A stretch of DNA of 7,230 nt, taken from Alphaproteobacteria bacterium. Lineage in GTDB: Bacteria; Pseudomonadota; Alphaproteobacteria; Micavibrionales; Micavibrionaceae. The translations under genes were made by a program, and so were the position numbers. The stretch spans positions 1 to 7,230 of the forward strand of contig JAJFGT010000198.1 of assembly GCA_021776015.1 (NCBI GenBank), written 5' to 3'. Shown one piece after another: positions 1 through 5,901 of the stretch; positions within the stretch are counted from its first letter, which is position 1, and every line of letters starts with the position of its first letter. The notes beneath the pieces were generated by a model, which did no database searches, was not told the origin of the DNA, and was given only the letters and a program-made list of their open reading frames with translations.

Positions 1-1587
1 GATGATTTTGTTCAAAAGAATATGATTGGTCATTTCAAACTTTATAAAGAAAATGGAGAACCTCTTGGCTATCCAGAGACCAGCTATACAATGCTCGTTC
101 AAAAAGTTAAAGGCAAAGAAAGCACTCGCTATCAAGAATGGAGAACATCAAGGAAAAAAGCAGATACTCTTTCCATTCAAAGCGTCAGAAACAATGAAAC
201 AGGAGAACTTCTTGATATTGTATCAAGGCACTTAAGCCTCACAGAACTTATTCCTTTCTATGAGACTCCTGAAGGGGAAATTAAAGTATTTCTTCAAGAA
301 TCCACGCCAAGAAGCCTTGTCAACACTGTGCCTCGACAAGGACATAATATTGATGGAAAAGAATGGTCTGGGCATATGATTGAAGGTATATCCTTCAATA
401 GTGAGGAATTAAACCTGCTCCAAAAAAATAAAAATAAAAAATCAATTTCCAATTTTATAAAGGAACAAATTGATCTAAAGACAGCGCCTGACGTTGAGTT
501 CACAGATGGCCCCATCACATATCCGGCGCCTAAAACAATCGATGAGAGAATAGAAACAAAGTATGTTGAAGTTCACCCTCCAGAAAAAAATAGAAAGAAC
601 CTTCTCAATACACACTATACGCCTCCAGAAGGACTTCATTTTAAGGAGATTGGAACACTTAGAGAATTTGATGCCCAAGCCATTTTAAATGCTATATCTG
701 TAGGGTTTATTCCAAGTGCGCAATTAGAAATTCAAATCTTAGGCCTCTTTAAGATGCTAAAGAAAAAGCATGATCACTGGTCTGAATCTCCCTTGATCCT
801 CACAGAGATGAGCGTTAAAGAACGTCTTAATATTAAAGACACATTGGCCGATATGGCAGAAGAAAAGAAACGTTTTGCGCCTGTAAAAACATCCGCAGGA
901 ACAGTACGAATTGTTCACTCTGTCTTTATGGAAGAAGGACATGATGAAAAAGGAGGAATGACGGATATTTCCTCTCGAGAACAGGACTTTTTTGTTCCCG
1001 AAGAGCACTCCCAAAACGTTGCAGTTGTTATTCCCCTTGCCAGAGATTTAAATGGAGAGGTTATGATGGGAATTATAAAAGATCACGCCCCTATCCCAGA
1101 AAGATTTCAGGGGAATGGTGAAATTTTAAATGTCCCGTCTTTTCCTCTTCCTTCACACATAGAAGATATGGATTCTGCCAAACGTTATGTTGCTGAAATG
1201 TTTGAGGTTGATCCTAAATTTGTAGGAAAAATGGGAGAGCCTTACTTTCAACATGTAGGAATGACCCCAAAGAAAATGTTCCCTTTTGCCGTAACAAATT
1301 TATCTGGAAAATTTGACTATGGACATTTTTCTCTTACATCTTATGCGCCATTATCAGGCATCTGGACTATAACTGGAGAATCTATTAACAGTGGAGCACC
1401 AACAGATATGGTGAAAGTTATGTCAGAAGCCTATCAAATGCTTTGCCAAGACAATGAACAAGCGTTAGCTCCAGGATTTTCAAAAGACCTTTATGCAGAG
1501 CATACAGCAAAACGTGATTATGATTCTGATTTTCTTGTACACTCAGAAACATCTTCTTCTACAAATAAAAAACCACAGATTTCTTAG
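1..1587 (+). CDS. Large uncharacterised protein, 5'-truncated by window edge; possible tandem degenerate Nudix-like folds
   Basis: The frame is open from base 1 (Asp-Asp-Phe-Val-Gln-Lys-Asn before the first Met at 22), and the ATG at 22 has no convincing ribosome binding site, so the true start is probably upstream of the window; 528 residues are visible. I do not recognise the family. Counting from the Met at 22, two segments look like alpha/beta Nudix-type cores. One is around residues 70-130 (LTELIPFYETPEG followed by KVFLQEST). The other is around 335-435 (VAVVIPLARDLNGEVMMGII, then an acidic helix near residues 380-400). Neither has the catalytic Nudix box GX5EX7REUXEEXGU, so if related they are degenerate. 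A Lys/Asn-rich stretch near residues 135-142 is encoded by an A-run. There is no signal peptide or membrane segment in the visible part. It ends in a Ser/Thr-rich tail 2 nt before the methyltransferase-like gene, implying an operon with it and gloB. The Nudix reading is inference. Confidence 0.8.
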   Translation, partial: DDFVQKNMIGHFKLYKENGEPLGYPETSYTMLVQKVKGKESTRYQEWRTSRKKADTLSIQSVRNNETGELLDIVSRHLSLTELIPFYETPEGEIKVFLQESTPRSLVNTVPRQGHNIDGKEWSGHMIEGISFNSEELNLLQKNKNKKSISNFIKEQIDLKTAPDVEFTDGPITYPAPKTIDERIETKYVEVHPPEKNRKNLLNTHYTPPEGLHFKEIGTLREFDAQAILNAISVGFIPSAQLEIQILGLFKMLKKKHDHWSESPLILTEMSVKERLNIKDTLADMAEEKKRFAPVKTSAGTVRIVHSVFMEEGHDEKGGMTDISSREQDFFVPEEHSQNVAVVIPLARDLNGEVMMGIIKDHAPIPERFQGNGEILNVPSFPLPSHIEDMDSAKRYVAEMFEVDPKFVGKMGEPYFQHVGMTPKKMFPFAVTNLSGKFDYGHFSLTSYAPLSGIWTITGESINSGAPTDMVKVMSEAYQMLCQDNEQALAPGFSKDLYAEHTAKRDYDSDFLVHSETSSSTNKKPQIS

Positions 1588-1589
1588 AA

Positions 1590-2345
1590 ATGACCCTCTT
1601 TGACCCCGACAAGACCCAAAAGAACCTTCAAAGAGCCCTCCTTCAATATTCAGATCAAGATCGTTTTTTATACCGTTGGGCAGAAAAACACATACAGGAT
1701 CGTCTAAAGGACATAAAAAGAGAATTCAGTGACATACTACTTATTAGTGATTTTCCTATAGATTTAGGAAGCCAAATATCACAACAGAACTCTGGCCCTT
1801 ATGATTGTGTTATAAGTCTTCTTAATCTTCATCGCATAGAAGATCCTGAAGAGTATCTAAAAACTATTTACAACTCCCTTAAACCCGATGGGTTATTTAT
1901 AGGTGTATGTTTTGGAGAAAAAACGCTTCAAGAATTAAAACAGTCTCTCATTAATACAGACATACATTTCTTCGGAGGCTGCCATCAACGCATAAGCCCC
2001 TTTATAACCAAACAACAAATGGGGAGTCTCATACAAAAGACTGGTTTTTCACTCCCTGTTATTGATTCCGAATATGTCCATGTTGAGTATAAAGAACTTT
2101 CCTCTCTCTATGATGATCTTCGTGCGATGGGAGAAACAAATTCTCTTTCAAATCGTTCAAGAAAACATCTTCCAAAGCTCTTTTTTGAAGAGGTTGAAAA
2201 AGAATATAAAAAACATTTTTTCAAAGACAGAACATTCACCTGCACCTATGACCTTGTTTTTTGTATAGGATGGTCACCTCACGAAAGCCAACAAACACCA
2301 CTACGGCCTGGAAGTGGACAGGTCTCTTTAAAGGATATTCTATAA
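1590..2345 (+). CDS. BioC/NDUFAF5-type SAM-methyltransferase-like protein lacking motif I
   Basis: The protein has 251 residues. It matches, from memory, alphaproteobacterial relatives of BioC and the mitochondrial complex I factor NDUFAF5. Matching landmarks are the N-terminal FDPDKTQKN and DRFLYRWAEKHIQDRL, a post-I core PYDCVISLLNLHRIEDPEEY (about 70-89), LKPDGLFIG (97-105), GGCHQRISPF (129-138), and the C-terminal GWSPHESQQTPLRPGS (227-242). The region that normally holds the SAM-binding glycine loop (D/E-x-G-x-G-x-G) and the next strand is only about 24 residues, from Phe46 to Tyr71, and has no such motif; relatives are roughly 280-300 residues as I recall. SAM binding is therefore doubtful, although the reading frame is clean and the conserved C-terminus suggests it is still selected. 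The start ATG follows the previous stop by 2 nt with no clear Shine-Dalgarno, suggesting translational coupling. NDUFAF5 itself hydroxylates an arginine of a complex I subunit; the target here is unknown. Confidence 0.85.
   Translation: MTLFDPDKTQKNLQRALLQYSDQDRFLYRWAEKHIQDRLKDIKREFSDILLISDFPIDLGSQISQQNSGPYDCVISLLNLHRIEDPEEYLKTIYNSLKPDGLFIGVCFGEKTLQELKQSLINTDIHFFGGCHQRISPFITKQQMGSLIQKTGFSLPVIDSEYVHVEYKELSSLYDDLRAMGETNSLSNRSRKHLPKLFFEEVEKEYKKHFFKDRTFTCTYDLVFCIGWSPHESQQTPLRPGSGQVSLKDIL
2330..2335 (+). promoter_or_regulatory. Weak Shine-Dalgarno for gloB
   Basis: AAAGGA lies 13 nt before the gloB ATG, inside the last codons of the upstream gene. The spacing is long, so coupling to translation of the upstream gene (stop 3 nt before the ATG) may matter more. 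Confidence 0.4.
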
Positions 2346-2348
2346 ATC

Positions 2349-3107
2349 ATGGATATTTCAATTATTCCAATATTTGATGACAACTATGTTTTTCACATTC
2401 TTACAGAAGATGGACTATCTGTTGTTATTGACCCAGGAGATGCTCAACCTGTCATAGATTTCCTCAATAGACATGAGCTTCCATTGCATATTATTTTGCA
2501 CACGCACCATCATTGGGACCACATAGATGGAGACCCCCTTCTACAAGAAAAATATGGATGTGAAATCTGGGGACCAGAACATGAAATTCTACGTATACTT
2601 CATATGAATGTTTTTTTAGAAAATGAACAGGAGTACACACTTGGAACAGATTCTTTCAAAGTCATTCATACTCCCGGTCATACACGAGGTCATATTGCTC
2701 TCTATTTTGAAAAGCATCAGGTTCTATTTTCAGGAGACACTCTTTTTTCTCTTGGTTGTGGACGACTTTTTGAAGGCACCCCTACACAAATGTGGGATTC
2801 ACTCAAAAAAATACGAGCTCTCCCCGATCAAACACAAATATATTGTGCTCATGAATATACTCTAGATAATGCCCGCTTCTGGAAAAGCATAGAGCCTGAG
2901 AACCCTAAGCTCTCAAAAACGATCGAAGATATTTTAGAAAAAAGAAAAAAGAATATTTCAACCACTCCTACAACAATAGCATTTGAAAAAGACAGAAACC
3001 CTTTTCTTAGAGCTGATGACCCTCAGCTTGCATATGCCCTCAAAAAGGACGGCCAAACGCCTGAAGAAATTTTTGCTTATATCAGAAAGCTCAAAGATAA
3101 TTTTTAA
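2349..3107 (+). CDS. gloB: Hydroxyacylglutathione hydrolase (glyoxalase II)
   Basis: The protein has 252 residues, the usual length for bacterial GloB. It hydrolyses S-D-lactoylglutathione to D-lactate and glutathione, the second step of cytosolic methylglyoxal detoxification. It is a metallo-beta-lactamase fold enzyme: the signature THHHWDH is at residues 52-58, giving metal ligands H53, H55, D57 and H58. PGHT contributes H111, GDTLF contributes D130, and CAHEYT contributes H168. GCGRLFEG (136-143) and the C-terminal FLRADDP complete the glyoxalase II pattern, and the C-terminal helical domain that binds glutathione is present. All expected ligands are there, so it should be active. It is the last gene of the plus-strand run and faces the exported-protein pair with a 12-nt gap. 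Its 3' end is partly duplicated at 5062-5158. Confidence 0.96.
   Translation: MDISIIPIFDDNYVFHILTEDGLSVVIDPGDAQPVIDFLNRHELPLHIILHTHHHWDHIDGDPLLQEKYGCEIWGPEHEILRILHMNVFLENEQEYTLGTDSFKVIHTPGHTRGHIALYFEKHQVLFSGDTLFSLGCGRLFEGTPTQMWDSLKKIRALPDQTQIYCAHEYTLDNARFWKSIEPENPKLSKTIEDILEKRKKNISTTPTTIAFEKDRNPFLRADDPQLAYALKKDGQTPEEIFAYIRKLKDNF
2896..2919 (+). repeat. Direct repeat, copy A part 1 (inside gloB)
   Basis: This stretch of gloB matches 5062-5085 in the same orientation with 2 differences, both C here and T in the other copy. It marks the upstream limit of the duplicated gloB 3' segment. Confidence 0.8.
2912..2919 (+). repeat. CTCAAAAA microrepeat 1
   Basis: CTCAAAAA occurs here and again at 3039-3046 in intact gloB, 127 bp apart. 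In the remnant copy the sequence between the two is missing and one copy remains as CTTAAAAA (5078-5085). This is the footprint of a deletion between short direct repeats. Confidence 0.75.
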
Positions 3108-3120
3108 AAACTAGTTAAGT
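3041..3120 (+). repeat. Direct repeat, copy A part 2 (gloB 3' end and downstream flank)
   Basis: By eye these 80 bp align to 5080-5158 with about 8 mismatches and a 1-nt gap. The match includes the gloB stop codon and the AGTTAAGT that follows. Similarity ends at the stop codon of the convergent exported-protein gene, so this is one boundary of the inserted segment. Confidence 0.9.
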
Positions 3121-4139
3121 TAATAGGCACACTGAACATATTGCCCTTTACTATACGAGAGCTGAAAATTCACTTCCATAAACTCAATGTTATCCTTCTT
3201 AAAAACCTTGCAGACCATAGAAGTCCAAAGCTTTTTTTCATCGCCCCCACCATTCTCAAATAATTTTTTATATAATTGCCCAAGAAGCGGCTCAAGATCT
3301 TCTTTGTCAAGATGGCCTATGATTTCTAATGCTACTTTACGGGCACTGTCATTATCATCAAATTGATTGAAGGAAATAATTTCGTTTAAAATTTCTTGAT
3401 CCATATAATCAGGGTGATTTTGAAAATACTCCAATGCTCTTAAAGTTCTTTCCTTATTCAAGGAAAAACCTTGTTCTAGATATTTCTTATAAATGATAGC
3501 TTTTAAGGCATCATCTTTTACAAAAACCTCCAAAATTTGTGCCGCATTATAGGCAGTATTAGAATCTTCAGAACGCAACATCCTTTTCAGCCTCTTTTTG
3601 TAGGGTTCAATAAATTTATTTCCTCCACGTTTGGTTGATATATTAATGACCCGTTGGACCATCCCGCCCGATCCTTGAAAAGCACCCTTTTCAAGTCGGT
3701 CCATCAACTCTTCTATAATAAAAGTTTCATTACCTTGAGATGTAGGCACGGCTGTTAAATTGGTCTGAAAGTCCTTATCTAATCCACCTTTCCATTTTCT
3801 ATCGGGTATAACGCCGCAAGCATAATCACCAAAGCGTCCTGTATCACAACAGGCCTGAAGAATATCTAATTCAAACTCAGTATCGTCATGGGAAGCACAA
3901 ATAAAATTATACGGCACATAGGTAATCATTAGTTCGTCATCTGTATTAGAGTGTATTTGAGCTAAGCACCCTTTGAAATGCTCATCAGAGGCATGAGACG
4001 CATTCCAAGTTTTTAATATCTTGTAGTTTGTAGTGGGAGGACCATTAAGAAGAGCACAGCTTGCGTAAGAACTTTTTGCACTCCCCAAAATACCGACAAA
4101 GATAAATATTAGAAAAAAATTAAAAATTATTTTGTGCAT
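3120..4139 (-). CDS. Exported cysteine-rich protein with alpha-helical (HEAT-like) C-terminal half, unknown function
   Basis: The protein has 339 residues, and I recognise no family. Residues 1-26 form a signal peptide: MHK, a hydrophobic run 4-19, then AKSSYA with likely signal peptidase I cleavage near Ala26/Ser27. Cys28 follows, but YASC is not a good lipobox, so a lipoprotein is less likely. The mature part has eight cysteines (28, 58, 81, 97, 98, 108, 310, 337), an even number that fits disulfides in the periplasm or outside. Residues about 28-130 look like a Cys-rich globular domain. Residues about 137-310 are amphipathic helices resembling HEAT/ARM repeats (for example YNAAQILEVF, RTLRALEYF, ARKVALEIIGHL). 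Its start overlaps the end of the upstream exported-protein gene by 13 nt, so the two are co-expressed and probably work together. It ends at the junction with the gloB repeat. Confidence 0.85.
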   Translation of the reverse strand: MHKIIFNFFLIFIFVGILGSAKSSYASCALLNGPPTTNYKILKTWNASHASDEHFKGCLAQIHSNTDDELMITYVPYNFICASHDDTEFELDILQACCDTGRFGDYACGVIPDRKWKGGLDKDFQTNLTAVPTSQGNETFIIEELMDRLEKGAFQGSGGMVQRVINISTKRGGNKFIEPYKKRLKRMLRSEDSNTAYNAAQILEVFVKDDALKAIIYKKYLEQGFSLNKERTLRALEYFQNHPDYMDQEILNEIISFNQFDDNDSARKVALEIIGHLDKEDLEPLLGQLYKKLFENGGGDEKKLWTSMVCKVFKKDNIEFMEVNFQLSYSKGQYVQCAY

Positions 4140-5014
4140 TTTAGAACCCTTACATCTTGTTCATCATTGGGCCCTAAATACCCGTAATCAGCTTTATGAA
4201 TATATGCCCATGATTTTACATCGCTTTGAGGGGGGGCCGCACATGCAAAATTTTTATAAGTATTCATGAATTTATCAACATCCACCTCGTTGTAATAATC
4301 AAATAGAGTTACTAAAGAATCTGGCTCTACACCACGATGTCCATCTACCCATTTTTTATATTCGAGGTAAGTTTCTATGTATGCACGGCGACAAGAACTA
4401 TTATTCTCAGCAAACTTTAGAAAAACATCAACGGAACGTTTCACAAGAAAAATTGAAAGCTTAACATCATGTGTAATTGCACGTTGCAGCTTATTGCAAA
4501 TCATTTCTGATTTTTCTGGATAATCCAATAGCTTTCTCAGATAGCTTGCGTCTTCTTTCATCCATTCAGCAAAGCTGTAATAGGTGTAAGAGCGACCGTC
4601 CAAATAATCGAAAATGTAATCCGGTTCCTTATCCCCCGCAACATTAAGTTTTAATAGGAGTATCCGCGCATTTGAGTATGATCTGAAACCCTCTCGATCG
4701 TCAGCAAGTCCTTTAAAATGATCAAGATGTTCGTTTAAAAGACTAACATCACTTACTTTTTCTACCTTAAAAGAAAGCTTGTACAATGCATTAGAGACAA
4801 TATTCCGCTCTGAATTTGATTGGTCTTTATTTAAGTAAGTTAAAGAGATTAGATCTTCTATACGCGGATCTTTTTCAAACACCTCTCGAAGTGAGATTTG
4901 TTTGTTTTTATACGCCTCAATGCGTTGTTCTAGCTCTTGCGAAATACCATTATTAGCATGCGCAAAACACGGCAAGAATAAAGCTACTAAAAAAATTGAT
5001 AGTAAAAATTTCAT
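4127..5014 (-). CDS. Exported helical protein with four cysteines, unknown function
   Basis: I chose the ATG at 5014, giving 295 residues, because it places a classic signal peptide at the N-terminus: MKFLLSIFLVALFLPCFAHA, with cleavage after AHA at residue 20. The frame extends upstream to a GTG at 5062 and an ATG at 5038, but both would bury that signal. Cys15 lies in FLPC, which is not a lipobox. The mature protein has four cysteines (173, 208, 258, 293), suggesting two disulfides. It is predicted largely helical and charged, with an aromatic-rich stretch at 137-152 (FDYLDGRSYTYYSFAEW). No catalytic motif is visible. The stop overlaps the next exported-protein gene by 13 nt, making a two-gene unit. 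The segment SNARILLLKL (114-123) and what follows resemble in layout the solenoid half of the partner, so the two may be distant paralogues, which is inference. It lies inside the island bounded by gloB repeats. Confidence 0.85.
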   Translation of the reverse strand: MKFLLSIFLVALFLPCFAHANNGISQELEQRIEAYKNKQISLREVFEKDPRIEDLISLTYLNKDQSNSERNIVSNALYKLSFKVEKVSDVSLLNEHLDHFKGLADDREGFRSYSNARILLLKLNVAGDKEPDYIFDYLDGRSYTYYSFAEWMKEDASYLRKLLDYPEKSEMICNKLQRAITHDVKLSIFLVKRSVDVFLKFAENNSSCRRAYIETYLEYKKWVDGHRGVEPDSLVTLFDYYNEVDVDKFMNTYKNFACAAPPQSDVKSWAYIHKADYGYLGPNDEQDVRVLKCTK

Positions 5015-5020
5015 TTGATA

Positions 5021-5049
5021 AAAATACCAAAAAACCATGACTTTTTCAA
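5021..5049 (-). promoter_or_regulatory. Candidate promoter of the exported-protein pair (leaderless transcript)
   Basis: On the minus strand TTGAAA (5044-5049) and TATTTT (5021-5026) are separated by exactly 17 nt. The -10 box ends 6 nt before the ATG at 5014, so transcription would begin at or next to the A of ATG. That agrees with the absence of a Shine-Dalgarno there. The region is AT-rich, so chance is possible. Confidence 0.4.
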
Positions 5050-5061
5050 TAAGCCTTATCA

Positions 5062-5146
5062 CTGAGAACTCTAAGCTCTTAAAAATGAAGGCAAAACGCC
5101 TGAAGCAATCTTTGCTTATATCAGAAAGCTCAAAGATAGTTTTTAA
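5062..5146 (+). pseudogene. gloB: Remnant of a second gloB 3' end
   Basis: This fragment corresponds to gloB positions 2896-2919 joined to 3041-3107, with 127 bp lost between the CTCAAAAA microrepeats. The second part still reads in frame to a stop at 5144-5146: LKNEGKTPEA then IFAYIRKLKDSF. In the intact gene the same 22 positions are LKKDGQTPEE then IFAYIRKLKDNF, so 17 of 22 residues agree. The first part is in a different frame, as expected for a deletion that is not a multiple of three. It lacks the entire metal-binding domain and cannot be functional. The differences between copies suggest either an old duplication or an origin in a related strain's gloB. Confidence 0.85.
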
Positions 5147-5158
5147 AACAAGTTAAGT
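5080..5158 (+). repeat. Direct repeat, copy B part 2
   Basis: This is the counterpart of 3041-3120, about 89 percent identical by eye, and it includes the stop codon and the AGTTAAGT flank. It ends 20 nt before the stop of the minus-strand gene 5179-5604. Together with copy A it brackets the two exported-protein genes. Confidence 0.9.
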
Positions 5159-5178
5159 ATATAGATTAAATCCTACAG

Positions 5179-5604
5179 CTAACCATCTGTTTTAGGTCGA
5201 GAAAGACGTCGACGCGGAGCACGCTTAGGGGCGTCTGGTGCATTTTTATCCACGCTATCTCCACTTATAAAAGAAGGCAATTCTCCGACGTCAGAATCTT
5301 TACGTCCGCCATTACCAGAATTATTTTGATGTGGCTTTTGTTGGTTTCCCTGTCTTGGTTGTTGTGGGGGCTTTTGATTTTGTCCATGAGAACGATGCCC
5401 TAAAATAGGAATAGGATTACCTTCTTCATCTCGTTCACTCACAGCCAATTCGATCTCAAGACGCGCGGCCACTTTTCTAAGTTCATGAATGGATTCTTGT
5501 AGTTTTTCTTTACCTGAAGAGTTTTTTTTATCTTCGCTCCATACACGATATGCTTTTACACAGATCTCTGAGGCCTCTTCTAAACGTTTTTCTATTTCAT
5601 CCAT
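5179..5604 (-). CDS. Small conserved-looking protein: charged helical N-terminus, Q/P/N/G-rich basic tail
   Basis: The protein has 141 residues and starts at the ATG at 5604, with a strong AAGGAG ribosome binding site about 10 nt upstream. Residues 1-60 are charged and probably two helices; KLQESIHELRKVAARLEIEL (34-53) then AVSERDEEGNPIPI reads like a small hypothetical protein that I recall from other alphaproteobacteria, although I cannot name it. Residues 74-100 are low complexity (Gln, Pro, Asn, Gly), followed by an acidic linker and a strongly basic end (APKRAPRRRLSRPK, 125-138). That basic, disordered tail could bind nucleic acid or protein partners, which is inference only. There is no signal peptide or membrane segment. 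It is transcribed divergently from trcR and toward the exported-protein pair, so read-through into that pair is possible; I see no terminator in between. Confidence 0.85.
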   Translation of the reverse strand: MDEIEKRLEEASEICVKAYRVWSEDKKNSSGKEKLQESIHELRKVAARLEIELAVSERDEEGNPIPILGHRSHGQNQKPPQQPRQGNQQKPHQNNSGNGGRKDSDVGELPSFISGDSVDKNAPDAPKRAPRRRLSRPKTDG

Positions 5605-5614
5605 TATGTACTGT

Positions 5615-5620
5615 CTCCTT
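5615..5620 (-). promoter_or_regulatory. Shine-Dalgarno for the 141-residue protein
   Basis: AAGGAG on the minus strand lies about 10 nt before the ATG at 5604. It supports that start over the nearby in-frame alternatives. Confidence 0.7.
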
Positions 5621-5637
5621 ATATATACAGGATGGGG

Positions 5638-5666
5638 AGAATAAAGAGAATTAGGGCAGAGGTCAA
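5638..5666 (-). promoter_or_regulatory. Sigma70-type promoter for the 141-residue protein
   Basis: On the minus strand TTGACC (5661-5666) and TATTCT (5638-5643) are separated by 17 nt. Five of six and four of six bases match the consensus boxes. The predicted start near 5631 leaves a short leader of about 27 nt containing the AAGGAG site. It is the best-looking promoter in the window. Confidence 0.6.
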
Positions 5667-5845
5667 TTGAATTTCACACAATACTGATACAAACACGATA
5701 TAAAGTTATTCAAGAAGACTAAGAAACTTAAAATGTGAGAGAAGAAATGATTTTTTTCTGGATTTTAAAAAAAACTACCTGTATAAGAGGATTGACTTCA
5801 TTGACAGCATAAGAACGACTGTCTTGTGTCTTCCCATAAAAAGGA

Positions 5846-5868
5846 TTCACAACAAGGAAGTTTGTGAA
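5846..5868. repeat. Perfect 7-bp inverted repeat upstream of trcR
   Basis: TTCACAA (5846-5852) and TTGTGAA (5862-5868) flank a 9-nt centre, 33 nt before the trcR start. It could be an operator for a dimeric regulator or a small hairpin in the leader. A GATTC (GANTC, the CcrM methylation site of alphaproteobacteria) at 5844-5848 overlaps its left arm. A 7-bp repeat can arise by chance in AT-rich DNA. Confidence 0.4.
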
Positions 5869-5888
5869 AAAGATTTTATATTATGACG

Positions 5889-5894
5889 AAGGAA
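5889..5894 (+). promoter_or_regulatory. Shine-Dalgarno for trcR
   Basis: AAGGAA lies 7 nt before the ATG at 5902, an ideal spacing, and fixes the start. Confidence 0.7.
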
Positions 5895-5901
5895 AAAAAC
5901 T

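Larger units (their letters stand above)
5605..5901. other. Divergent intergenic region between the 141-residue gene and trcR
   Basis: This 297-bp stretch holds the leftward promoter at 5638-5666. It also holds a tandem ATTGAC-TTC-ATTGAC at 5791-5805, an inverted repeat at 5846-5868 overlapping a GANTC site, and the trcR ribosome binding site. I see no tRNA and no convincing small gene. A good rightward -10 box for trcR is not obvious. Confidence 0.6.

Noticed and set aside
422..441. A-rich run in the first gene as a frameshift or slippage site
   Set aside because: The frame continues cleanly through a Lys/Asn-rich linker, and A-runs are common in this AT-rich DNA.
757..1014. 85-codon open frame on the minus strand
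   Set aside because: It is a shadow of the large plus-strand gene, with a Cys/Phe-rich unlikely composition.
2623..2865. 80-codon open frame on the plus strand inside gloB
   Set aside because: It is out of frame within glyoxalase II, whose catalytic motifs are unambiguous.
3108..3119. Terminator between gloB and the convergent exported-protein gene
   Set aside because: The gap is only 12 nt, and no stem followed by a T-run is visible in or around it.
3120..5061. Insertion sequence or composite transposon
   Set aside because: There is no transposase, no terminal inverted repeats, and the flanking repeats are gloB coding sequence, not IS ends.
5015..5062. Upstream GTG (5062) or ATG (5038) as start of the first exported protein
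   Set aside because: Either would add 8-16 residues ahead of a textbook signal peptide and would overlap the candidate promoter or reach into the gloB remnant.
5747..5812. 21-codon open frame starting MIFFWILKKT in the intergenic region
   Set aside because: It is a possible leader peptide, but only a weak GAGAGAAG lies upstream, it spans a homopolymer-rich stretch, and nothing links it to trcR regulation.
5801..5829. TTGACA with TTGTGT at 17-nt spacing as a trcR promoter
   Set aside because: The -35 box is perfect, but the -10 box matches only three of six bases, and no other -10 at a proper distance is better.
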